From contig SWDT01000168.1 in assembly GCA_009193035.1 (NCBI GenBank), positions 1 to 64,000 on the forward strand: a DNA stretch of 64,000 nt, read 5' to 3'. The notes beneath the pieces are model-generated. The model was not told the DNA's origin. It was given only the letters and a program-made list of their open reading frames with translations, and did not search any database. The DNA comes from Halicephalobus mephisto. Lineage: Eukaryota > Nematoda > Chromadorea > Rhabditida > Panagrolaimidae. The position numbers were made by a program, and so were the translations under genes. Positions 48,501-58,400 of this stretch are shown here, one piece after another. The stretch's first letter is position 1; each line of letters opens with the position of its first letter.

Positions 48501-49005
48501 AAATTAAAAAAATTATAAAAAATTAAAAACTTTGAAAAAAATTAAAAAACTATTGAAAAATTATAAAAAATTAAAAATCATAAAAAAATTATAAAAAATT
48601 AAAAACTTCAAAAAAACAAAAAATTTCGGAAAATTTTTAACTTTTTAATTTTTCTAAAATTTGTACAATTTAAAATTTTACAAAAAAAATAAAATTATTT
48701 CCTAAATTTTTCTGGATTATTTACAAATTTCAAATCTAAGCTTTGCTTTTCAAAAATTGCTTCTTGAAAAAATTTATTCCTTTCAAAATTGCTTACGACG
48801 TAATCGTGTGGGGGTCCATGTCCTTAGGGAATATAAAAATCCAACAAACTATTTGCAAAAATTATAAAATCCATTCAAAAAAACTTTCCAGGACTACGGC
48901 GATGGCGATGTTCCAGAAATGGAACTCGAAGAACCCGAGTTTGTGCCTGTTTTGAGAACTTTTAAAAGAGCAGGACAAAAATTCATCAGATTCGGAAGGA
49001 AGTGA
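45538..49005 (+). CDS. flp-5: FMRFamide-like neuropeptide precursor, flp-5 type
   Basis: Exons 45538-45632, 46777-46873 and 48892-49005 encode 101 residues. Exon 1 is a signal peptide ending ESEAQ. Exon 2 carries TPKAKFIRFG-R and AAGGQKFIRFG-R. Exon 3 has an acidic spacer (YGDGDVPEMELEEPEF) and then KR-AGQKFIRFG-RK. The basic residues are proprotein convertase sites and each Gly donates the C-terminal amide, predicting three FIRFamide peptides (TPKAKFIRFa, AAGGQKFIRFa, AGQKFIRFa). C. elegans FLP-5 likewise makes KFIRFamides (GAKFIRFa, AGAKFIRFa, APKPKFIRFa) with an SRNTW-acidic spacer, which the RSSW/DYGDGD junction mirrors. Codon phases match at both introns. Both introns (1.1 and 2.0 kb) contain the GGATAGTGACT repeats. 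AATAAA lies at 49107-49112. flp-8-like genes also end in FIRFamide, but the layout fits flp-5 best. Confidence 0.87.
45690..46290. repeat. GGATAGTGACT-family cluster 6 (flp-5 intron 1)
   Basis: Contains two direct copies of a unit ending in CATCTTCTCAGTCACTATC (about 45739-45958). A perfect-looking hairpin follows at 45991-46068: its left arm runs CACTATCCTCGATTCC...GGAGCTGT, its right arm ACAGC...GGAATC...GGATAGTG, with about 28-nt stems around a 19-nt loop bearing GGATAGTGACT. An isolated module also lies at 45198-45262, upstream of the gene. Confidence 0.9.
46915..47535. repeat. GGATAGTGACT-family cluster 7 (flp-5 intron 2)
   Basis: A direct copy of part of cluster 6: 47165-47316 matches 45729-45878 almost base for base. 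Further diverged modules lie on both sides. Confidence 0.9.
47700..48891. other. Remainder of flp-5 intron 2
   Basis: Very AT-rich, with runs of T and short AAATTAAAAA iterations (48480-48620). No independent gene seen. Confidence 0.5.
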
Positions 49006-49152
49006 AACGAGACGATCGAGACAACAGCAACCAAAATACTAACAGATTACTGTAATTGTCATTTCCTCGATAACTGGAAAGTCACTTGTGCATTTTGCTC
49101 TTCTAAAATAAATATGAAGAAAAATAAACATTAGAAGGTTGATATTACTTAA

Positions 49153-50281
49153 TTAAACAGAAGCAAGATTCAAAACTTCATGGAGCTTGTAATTCCAGAG
49201 TCGTTTTCTCAGGGGATCAACGACGATCAGTCTTTCGTAACAAGCTCTGGCAGTTTGGAGGCCATTTGGTTGTGGATTCTTCTCTTCGATCAGCGCAATC
49301 ATAGCTTCGGCAAGGAAAGACAGGGCATAGCTGTTGGGGGCACTCTTGGCAATGACCAATTCCGCGTCTTGAGAGGCATCTGGAGGGATAAGGAGTTTTC
49401 TCGTGAAATCCAGGACTTCGGGATGGGCTGTAAACGTCGAAAATTCCATCAATCTGAAAGGATCGTTAGAAACACTGGGTAGAAAGCAAATAACGGAAAT
49501 TACCCAGAGAGATAGGCCCAGCTGCTGGCGTTGTTGACGGCTGCTTGGATATAGTTCATAACAAACTGAATCTCATCATTGATGATTTCGGTTTTTTCAA
49601 AGTTGTCGCTCATTTCCGTGACTACGAAATATCGGTAATTCCAAGCAGAATTGTTGAACACATCTCTAGAAATGAATTCCGTCGAAAATCGAAGTTCTGT
49701 TTTCAGAGCAACTTTGAAATGCCGAACTAGGAAGATCCTAAAACTAAAAATTACTTTGATTGTTACACACCAAAACCACCGATGCTGCCAAGCGTGGTAA
49801 TTTTTCACATCGTCATTCAAAACTGCGTCCACAAAAGTCATGTCGACCTCCTTGTTGTTGATCCAAAGGACCAATTCCCGTCTATGATGCCAAACTTGGT
49901 AGTTCTTCAAATTCTCCAAAATACTCTCTTCGCATAATTGCAATTCTTCGATGAGGTCCTTGTTGAGGCCTTTGAGGATTTTCCGACGATATTCCCAAAC
50001 GGAATAATTGGCGGGATTCAACTTGGCGCAAGTCCCCGTCAACTCGAAGGCCCTCTCACTGATCTCTTCTGCATTCATCAAAGCACGTAAATAAGCAAAA
50101 GCATCAACAACTGAAAGTTTTGATATATGAAAACCAAACAAAAAAGACGAAACTTACATTCTTCATCGAGAGCAATCGGGACGATGCTGTCCTCCGCCTT
50201 GGAGTTGTACATCGGAGTCACATCTTTGAATTCTGGACGATCCTTGTACAAGGTATTCGTAGTAATGTCACCTTCGGCCAT
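49153..50281 (-). CDS. fnta-1: Protein farnesyltransferase / geranylgeranyltransferase-I alpha subunit
   Basis: Shared alpha subunit of the two CAAX prenyltransferases, which pairs with either beta subunit to lipidate Ras, Rho and lamin C-termini. Exons in transcription order 50281-50158, 50110-49780, 49737-49504 and 49453-49153 give 329 residues. The alpha-superhelix repeats are visible as NYSVWEYRRKIL, NYQVWHHRRELV, NYHAWQHR, NNSAWNYRYFVV and NNASSWAYLSG; the KNY-x-x-W and WHHRR blocks include the farnesyl-diphosphate-side lysine/tyrosine region of the family. Length equals typical nematode subunits; the Pro-rich N-terminus of the human protein is absent. Introns are 47, 42 and 50 bp. The start codon is the only upstream in-frame ATG and is followed by a short acidic tail. 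It is divergent from the CK2-beta gene (637 bp apart) and its 3' end is 148 bp from that of flp-5. Confidence 0.96.
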
Positions 50282-50917
50282 TCTTCAATGATGATTAAGA
50301 AAATTGTAAAAAAAACAAAAAAATTATTTCGAAATTAAAAACTGAATAAAAACGAACGAACGAGGAGCACGCAAAGCCAAGCAGCCGCGGAAAAACTGGC
50401 TTGATTTTTAAAGAAATTTCCTGTTAGAAAATAAAATAGACAGTTTTATTGTTTGATTAATTTTTGCCTATCTTACATACAGGGCATTTCCGGTGCTTAT
50501 TTAGTCGTTCTCAATTAGGGCTTTTTTTGTACTTTTAGACTTTTCTGGTACTTTTTATTTCTCCTACATTTAGGTTTATCTGGTATTTTTATCAGTTGTT
50601 TCGAAATTTAAGATTGTTTTGTTACTTTTTGACTGGTCTAAATTTAGATTTGTCGGGTATGAATTTTAGTACTTCGAAATTTAGGATCGCTTTATTATTT
50701 TTGACTGGCCTAAATTTGGACTTGTCTGGTAAATTCCGAAACTGTTTCGAAATTTCGAACTTTTTTGACTATCCTAAAATTCAAGATTTTTTACTTTTTT
50801 AACTATCCTAAATTTAGGATTGTCTTTGTAAAAATTTTGTCCTTGCTTCGACCTCTTTTCTGTTTCAAGAATCTCGTTCTTTCTGATGATTCAGAAGCAC
50901 GACCTGATGGAAACAAA
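50282..50917. promoter_or_regulatory. Bidirectional intergenic region, fnta-1 / CK2-beta
   Basis: This 636-bp gap lies between two divergent starts and so must hold both promoters (inference). 50350-50400 is GC-rich. 50500-50830 is a degenerate repeat around TTTGACTGGCCTAAATTTGG and TTTCGAAATTTAGGAT. A possible splice acceptor, GATGATTCAG, ends at 50893 before the CK2-beta ATG. Confidence 0.45.
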
Positions 50918-52276
50918 ATGACTACAGGAACCAAACTGTCGGATGGCTTGATTTGCGAAGAAGTCCTCGAAGAAATCCCCGAAGACGACTCGACGTCTTC
51001 AGAATCTCAAAAAGATGGATCTTTCATCACGTGGCTTCACGGGTTCTCAGCGACGAAAATGATGACTTTCGTAAGTTTTATTTTTTCAAAATTATCAAAA
51101 TTCGTTTTTTACGGAATATTTGAGTCTCAGTTGTGATTTTTAGGATGTTTATTAATAGTTTGATATATGAAAGTTAATTCTAGGAAATAGAGGGTTAGGA
51201 ATCCTATATATTCAGATCTAGAATTTCCTAGGCCTATGTATCCAAAATAGTTTTAAAACATTGATTTCGAAATGATATAAGATTACATAATAATCATCAT
51301 GTAATGTAAAAATTTCATGCTACTTTAGATCCTGGTAATTTCATATATGAAACTTGATTTTAGAAGGTGGTTTCATATATGGGAATTTATTTCGCAGAAT
51401 AGTTTCATATGTGAAACTTAATTCTAGGAAATAAAGCGTTAGGTATCCTGTATATTCAGATTTGCAAATTTCTAGACCTATATGTTCAGAATGCAGTTCT
51501 AAAACAATCAGTTCGAATCACTATCGCACAAAATGAAAATTCTCACATAAACATTTTAATTTTTGTTTCGATCGAGATAATTTCGCAATAATCCTTGTTT
51601 TTAATTTTTACAATGATAATATTACAAAAAATAAACCTTCAGGTCGATGAGGATTACATTCGGGACGGATTCAATCGGCAAAATTTAGGCAGAGAAATCG
51701 GACTTTCCGAGAAGCAAGTCACTGAATTGGTCGGGAAAATTCTAAATGGACATATGGATGAATGTAAATTTTTCACTTTATATATTAGTTCTACATGGAT
51801 ATTGTTTTTCAGTCGATAAAACCACGAAGACCAAGGCAATCGACGTCTACGGTCTCCTCCACGCCAGGTTCATCATGACTCATCACGGAATGGACCAAAT
51901 GCGGTCTTTGTTCTCTCGAGGTGTATTCGGCACGTGTCCCAGACACTACTGTTACGATCAAAACTGTCTGCCAATAGGTTTATTTTTATTTTTTTAAATT
52001 TTCGATGAGTTTTTTCCAGGTGAGGATCCGAGAATCGGAAAATCTCCAGTGAAGATTTTCTGTCCCAGATGCAAGCAAATCTACAAGCCGAAACACTACC
52101 ACGATCTTGACGGAGCTTATTTCGGACCTTCTTTCCCTTCGGCTTTCTTTTTGGAATTCCCGGATCTCCGGCCACCACCAGTCATAATTCCGTATCGATT
52201 CCCTCGAGATCTCAAGAAAAGAAGACGAACCAGGAACGAGATTAATCATAATTCAAGAAAGAAGAAATGTCCCTAA
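50918..52276 (+). CDS. Divergent casein kinase 2 beta (regulatory) subunit
   Basis: Regulatory subunit that dimerises through a zinc ribbon and recruits CK2 catalytic subunits. Exons 50918-51070, 51643-51763, 51813-51977 and 52020-52276 encode 231 residues. Family blocks: TWLHGF (canonical SWFCGL), VDEDYIRDGFN, YGLLHARFIMTHHGMDQM, CPRHYC, LPIGEDPRIG, FCPRC and HDLDGAYFGPSFP. The four zinc cysteines (133, 138, 161, 164) have exactly the 5-23-3 spacing of human CK2-beta (109, 114, 137, 140). Two features are unusual. The acidic loop (DLEPDEELED in human) is replaced by a stretch around NGHMDEFDKTTKTK, removing most of its negative charge. The N-terminal MSSSEE autophosphorylation site is absent, though an acidic Ser cluster (EEIPEDDSTSSES) precedes the core. 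The C-terminus is basic (KKRRRTRN). This looks like a second, fast-evolving paralogue rather than the housekeeping kin-10 gene. Confidence 0.92.
51119..51500. repeat. Intronic repeat shared with the BEACH-like gene
   Basis: 51119-51230, in CK2-beta intron 1, matches 56302-56403 in intron 2 of the gene at 55.5 kb almost exactly. Both start with TGAGTCT, include GTTGTGATTTTTAGGATGTT and AATAGAGGGTTAGGAATCC, then diverge. A second, weaker copy of the GTTAGG...ATATTCAG block lies near 51437. Confidence 0.9.
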
Positions 52277-52469
52277 TATTAATACGGTAATAGTCCAGTT
52301 GTTTTGAGTTTTTTCGTGGAATTTGTTCCAAAATCATTGTTTTGTATCCGTTTCAATACCGCGTTGTTTGTATTGAGTACTTGTTGAGGCGATTTAGGTA
52401 AATGTTATTAGTTTATTTTTTACAAGATAATTTTAGTAGATATTTGTCAAATTTTCGAACAATTTTGAA
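52277..52469. terminator. Convergent 3' ends of CK2-beta and UGT
   Basis: Only 193 bp separate the two stop codons, so the 3' untranslated regions abut or overlap. No clear AATAAA is present on the plus strand; polyadenylation signals are not resolved. Confidence 0.4.
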
Positions 52470-55096
52470 TTATTTTAGGACCATAATGATGACTAGAATT
52501 AATCCACCCAGATCTAATCCCCAGTACCGACAGCGATCCAAGTACATCCCTTTCCGCTTCAGAAGCATCTTTTGTCCGAAATCGTATAATTTAAAATATT
52601 TTTTTTTCATTTTCATAATTTTTTGAATTTTATGGACTCCTTGATGAACAGAAGACAGAATTCTATCCAAAATTATATTTTTAGTTTTTAAAATATTTTT
52701 AATATAAATTGGATTTTCTAATATTTTTTTAAAAGAATTTAAAAAATTTTTTTTTGAAATTTTAAATTTTTTAAGAGATTTTCCAATTTTTAATTTTAAA
52801 ACAAATTTTGCATTGTAGGCCTGTTCAGCGACGATCGGCATTATTGCCACAGGCACTCCGGCACAGATCGACTCTTTCAGACTTTTTAATCCTCCGTGAG
52901 TGAGAAATAACTTCGTTTTAGGGTGATTTAGTAAATCTGCCTGAGGGATCCAATCCAAAATTTTTATGTTTTTCGATTTTGAAACTGGAAAATCTCCGGA
53001 AAAAGAACCGACGATTCTGTAGTCCTTCAAATCCTCGAAGGATTCTAGTAAGGAATATTTGAGGTCGTCTGGAGCTCCTGTCCAGCTTACTGTAGTCCCG
53101 AAGGAAACCACGATGGTTCCCTTGGATTCTGGGTCTTCGATGAATTTCTTCAAATCTTTCGAAATCCTCATTGAGTACTTGTTTCGGAGGGTGATTTCTG
53201 GACAATGGGCCCCGACAGAAAGCCAATCAGAACCTACTAAAATTTCGAAAATTACAAAACTAAAAAATTTTTATTAAAAAATAGTTCAAAAACCAATTTT
53301 TAGAACCTTTTTAAAAAATTCATAAATTTTTATTTCAAAATTAATTTCAAAATTATATTATTATAAAAACTAAAAACATTTTGAGTTTTAGATAATTTCG
53401 AAAATTTGTACAAAATTCAAAAAAGCTTTAGGGATATTTTAAAATTTTTAAAGATTTTTGTATTTTCTACTAAATTCCGAAAGTTTTTATAAAATTTCAC
53501 AATTTTACATTGGATTCTGGAAGATTCTAGAAGTTTTCAGAAATTTCTTTAAAGTTTTTGAAAATTTCAGAATTTTGAACTGGATTTTGGAAAATTTTAA
53601 AAGTTTTCAGAAATTTTATAAAATTCAAAAATTTCAGAATTTTACATTGGATTCTGGAAAATTTTAGAAGTTTTCAGAAATTTCTATAAAATTCAAAAAT
53701 TTCAGAATTTCGAACTGGATTTTGGAAGATCTTAGAAGTTTTCAGAAATTTCTATAAAATTCTCGGAAATTTCAGAATTTTACATTGGATTTTGGAAAAT
53801 TTTAGAACTTTATCAAAAATCCTAAATTATTGATAAAGATTAAAAACTCACCAGTGTGTATTTCTCCGATTCTGTCGAAATGATCACTTAAAATTCCGCT
53901 TGATTTTTCGGCGAAAGTGAAAAAATCGAATTCCTTGTTTAATCCCAAAATCCCGGGTCCTTGGAGAAAGTTCACCGCGACTTTGTTGACGAGGAAATCC
54001 TCGAGTCCAGCTTCGACAACACTAAAGACTCTGTGGAGGAAATTTTTCGGATCAAATTTGTCATTTCTGGATTCCGGGATGTTTGTGAAGAGACTCAACT
54101 GAGATCCGTAATTCCTCCCGAGGGCCAGATTTGACTGGAAAAAAGAAGTCGTCTGGGTAGCTGAGAAGACTACGTACGGGACACCTTCGAATTTGTTCAA
54201 AAACAAAGCTGACACCATTCCGTGAATCGAGAAAAATTCGTCTACAATTACTAAGTCGTATTTCGTATCGAAAATTCTGCAAAATAAGTCGGGATTTCTG
54301 AGGACAAGGTTGTTGAACTCCATTCCGTTGTAGAGAGCCCCTAAGGGGACGATGTAGCTGTGGGCCGTGAAAGTGAACAACATTGCGGCTGAAAATCAAA
54401 AATTAAATCATTTTAAAAAACTTGGAAAATGAAATTATTTAAAAAATTTGAAAAATTAAAATATTTTTAAAAATTCGAAAAATTGAAATTTTTAATTGAA
54501 TTCTAGAGATTTTTATGGAATTTTAGGAACTTTCAGAAACTTTCATGTGATTTCCTAAGGCTCCAGAAATGTCAATAAAGATTTATAAGATTTCAAAAAT
54601 TTCCATAAGATTCTAGAACGCTCCAGAAGCTTTTGTGGAATTTTGAAACTTTCAAAAGTCGTTAAAATTACAGAAATTTTTAGAAATTCAAAAGTTGTTA
54701 AATTCTGGAAGATTCTAGAAACGTCTACAGAATCCTAATTTTTAATAATTCATATAAAAACTCACCAAATTGCGCAGCTGTAGCTTCATCGGGCTTATCG
54801 ATGACGTCTATTGCGGCAATATTCTTCCCAAAATCGCCTGCGGGCTTCATATCTGCATTGAATATCGTTATATTGTGTCCGTTTGAAGCTAATCTGAAAA
54901 ATTCTCATATATCAAAAATTTCGAAATTTTCATATATCGAAAATTTCACATATCGAAAAAGTAAAACTTACTCTTGAAGTAAAGGAACGAAGCTCAGCAT
55001 GTGTGTTCTGCAGTTGACGCAATTGAAAACCAGGATATTACCTCCAAAAGTCGTGGAAAAAGATAAAATAAAAAAATACAAAAATATAAAAAACAT
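52470..55096 (-). CDS. UDP-glucuronosyltransferase (nematode UGT, GT1 family)
   Basis: ER-membrane enzyme that conjugates UDP-sugar to lipophilic toxins and metabolites. Exons in transcription order 55096-54972, 54893-54766, 54388-53852 and 53236-52470 encode 518 residues, the usual UGT length. N-terminal signal peptide (about 1-18), then the acceptor-binding half with LASNGHNITIFNAD and VIVDEFFSIHGMVSALFL. The C-terminal half has TIVVSFGT, then IKILDWIPQADLLNHPKTKLFLTHGG, the donor-binding signature with the THGG motif, and GVPVAIMPIVAEQAYNAKFV. A membrane helix close to the C-terminus (GGLILVIIMVL) is followed by a single Lys and the stop. The short tail lacks the basic run typical of the family. 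Phases agree at all three introns. It is divergent from the BEACH-like gene with 380 bp between starts. Paralogue identity cannot be assigned. Confidence 0.95.
53440..53830. repeat. Tandem repeat in UGT intron 3
   Basis: About six diverged 60-bp units of TTCAGAATTTTACATTGGAT and TTTTAGAAGTTTTCAGAAAT. Confidence 0.75.
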
Positions 55097-55476
55097 CGTT
55101 TTTGAAGAAACTTAAAAAAGTAACTTTTCCGACAAAAGTTCGAATGTAAGTGACGGATCAGCGGCAGAAGAGGCTTTCTTTGAACTTTTCCGACATCGTC
55201 AAAGTACAAAAATCAAAAATTAATTTAATTTAATTTTAAAAATAAAAATTTCGAAAATACTCATGTCTTACCAGTTTTGACATTTTTAACTTCTTCCATG
55301 CCGGTTTTGACCAAATACGAGAGGAAACTCTGTCATATGTGGTCGTCCTGTCCGTGTTGCCAGTTTTTCCTACAAGAGACAAGAGATAACTAGCCAGTGA
55401 CTTTCATGTTTTGCTACCAATTTGCTCGAAATTTTAAGTAATTAATTTTAATTATTTTTTTATTTATTTCATCACA

Positions 55477-58400
55477 ATGGGTGCCAGAAATCAAGCGGAT
55501 CATGCTAAGGAGATCTTGAGGTACTTTTCTGAAGCAAGAAAAGAGGAATTTCCCGATTTCGAAATATTAGGAAACGCTTTCGGACTGCTCGCGAGATTCG
55601 TCGTTCTTTCTGGTGAGTTTTTTTGAATTTCGAAATCCATATATCAAAAATAATCCAGAAAGCCAGGAGATCCTCAGAACGACAAATATATTTCTGAAAA
55701 ACGTTTTCGAAGACGCTCGGAAGGCGATAAACGGGATATTGGAAAACGACTTCGATGGAACTTCGTCCTACATAATATCCTCCGATTACGGTCAGCTTTC
55801 GTCGATACAGAATATCGGGAAGGAGAACATATCCTTGGATATCAGGAGATTTGTCGAATTCAGCGGGAGACGGAAGAAACGGAGTCGGGGACCTTTCATA
55901 ACTCCGCCGGACATTCCTAAACTGCACCAACTCTACTATGGATTTACTCAGAAATGCTCTAATCCCCTAGATCTGCTGGTTATCCAAATGAAGACAGCTG
56001 GAGTTATCTCTTATTGCCTCGGTAAGTCAGACCCGTGGCTTCAAGCCCTGGACGTCTTCACCGTCAGCCATCGTCCGGACTTTGACAACATCGATGAAAA
56101 AAACGTGAAAATTCTGAAAAACTGGTGTAGTCTAGTTCGAGCTGCTATCGCTGGTAATTTCTTTACATTGAAAACGATGGATTCAGAATTACGAGAAAGG
56201 ACTTTCGGAATTTTCGTCGATTTCGCTTTGGACCATTGTGAAGCAGTAAGTTTTTTATTTTTTAATTAAAAGTAAAACTATTTGTTTTAATACACTATTT
56301 GAGTCTTAGTTGTGATTTTTAGGATGTTTATTAATAGTTTGATATATGAAAGTTAATTCTAGGAAATAGAGGGTTAGGAATCCTATATATTCAGATCTAG
56401 AATATTCTAGATCTAAGTTGATTATTGTTTTAGAACATTGATTTAGGAATTATTTAACATTTGAAAATATTCATGTAAAATTGAGATTTTAGGTTACTTT
56501 ACATTCTAATAGTTTCATATATGAAAATCAACTTTAGAAAATATTTCCATATATGGAGATTAATTTTTGAAGATAAAGAGTTAGGAATCCTATATATTCA
56601 GATCTAGAATATTCTAGATCTAAGTTGATTATTGTTTTAGAACATTGATTTAGGACTTGTTTAATATTTGAAAATATTCATGTAAAATTGAGATTTTAGG
56701 TTACTTTACATTCTAATAGTTTCATATATGAAAATCAACTTTAGAAAATACTTCCATATATGGAGATTAATTTTCGAAGATGGACAGAGAGTTTTGTACC
56801 TTATATGATTTTTATTTAGAATTTTCTAGACCCGTCTAAGTTGATTATTACTTTCAAACAATGATTTCGAAATAGTATAAGGTTACAAAGTAATCTTCTT
56901 CCAAAAGTTAAAATTTTAGACTACTTTGAATTTAAAAAAATTTCTGAAATTTCTTTGAGATGATTTTGGAATAAAATTTATTTTAAAATATTTTTGAAAT
57001 TCATTTCAGTGTCTGATTCTGGACCAGACTTTGCAGTTGATCAAAGAAGACGCCTCTTACGAAGCTTTGTGTGAAATTAAGGACGCTTTGAAACTTTCAC
57101 TTTGTCGATGTATTTCTCAAGGAGTTATTCAAGTTTTTTATACTGTCAAATGTCAATCAGAAAATCCACTCAATGATGAAAGTAATTTGAAACAAAAAAT
57201 TCAAAATTGTTTGAAAAAAGTCTTACTGTCGCTGGATTTGGATAGTATTTTTGAATTTTTTCAATCACTTTTAGGTCTTATTTCTGAAATTTCTGATTTT
57301 CACGAACCAGATAATTGTCCTAATGCTTTTTTGTTCGAAGTATTTTCTGAAATTCACAAAGTTCTGAAATCCGACAGGTTGGTTTTGGAAATTTTTATTT
57401 TTACAGTATGATTTGTAATTTCGAAATTACTAGATTTAATTTATTCAGGATTTTGCAATTTCTAAAATAGGAAGTTCAGAAATATGTGTAAATTTTAGAG
57501 TTTATTAGAGTTTTGAAAAATTACGGTAGTTTTATATTATTTCATAATTGACTAAATTGCAGTCGATATTTTCGAAATCGTAGGTGATACGGTAGTTTGG
57601 TGAATTGCTTTGGAAATAACGTAGTATATACTGTAAGTTAAAGTAGTTTTTTAATTTTGTATTTAATATTAAATTCGTAAAATTCACTACAGTATGATTT
57701 GCGATTTCAGAACTACTGTAATTTACTTAGATTTTGTAATTTAAAAAAACTAGATGATTTAAATTTTATAATTTTGAAAAATCAAATAATAATCAATAAT
57801 TATAAACCTTGTGTTTTATCAGTGATTTTAGGGCAAATTGGTCGAGATATATTTCATGTTGCTTATCTTATTTGCCTCTGGGCTTTTGTGGTTGTATATC
57901 GCCTCAATTGTTGTTTCACAAAATTTGGTTTCCAGTATATGGAGAAGAATTAAAAATGCTAAAAAGATTGGTTTTCAAACAATTCGTAGAAGTTTTGGAA
58001 TTTAAATGGAAAAAAAATCCGATTGAAACTTGGAAAGTCGATTTTGGAGTCGGGACTTGGCTGAAGGAAAGCAAAGAGACCGATTGGAACGACATTATTG
58101 ATATTGCAGAAAGGATAAATTACAGTAAGTTTTTTTTCTAATTTTTAATTTTTAAACAGAATTTTTTAATTTAAAGTTTTCTAAAATTTTGTGATTTTTA
58201 GAGAAATTTGACTTTAAAAGTATTTAAATTTTTACTGAAAATACACAAAATTTAATAATTTTGAGTTTTTTTAATTTCAAAAATTAATTTTTAAAAACTT
58301 TAATAGTCGGTTTTTTTTAAATTTATTAATTTATTAGTTTTTTAAATTTTTTTTAATTTTTAATTTTTCTAATTTTATTAATTAATTTTTGATTTTTTCA

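Noticed and set aside
57240..57260. GGATAGT word in exon 3 of the BEACH-like gene as a repeat-family member
   Set aside because: Only a short partial word within coding sequence and no paired module; chance.
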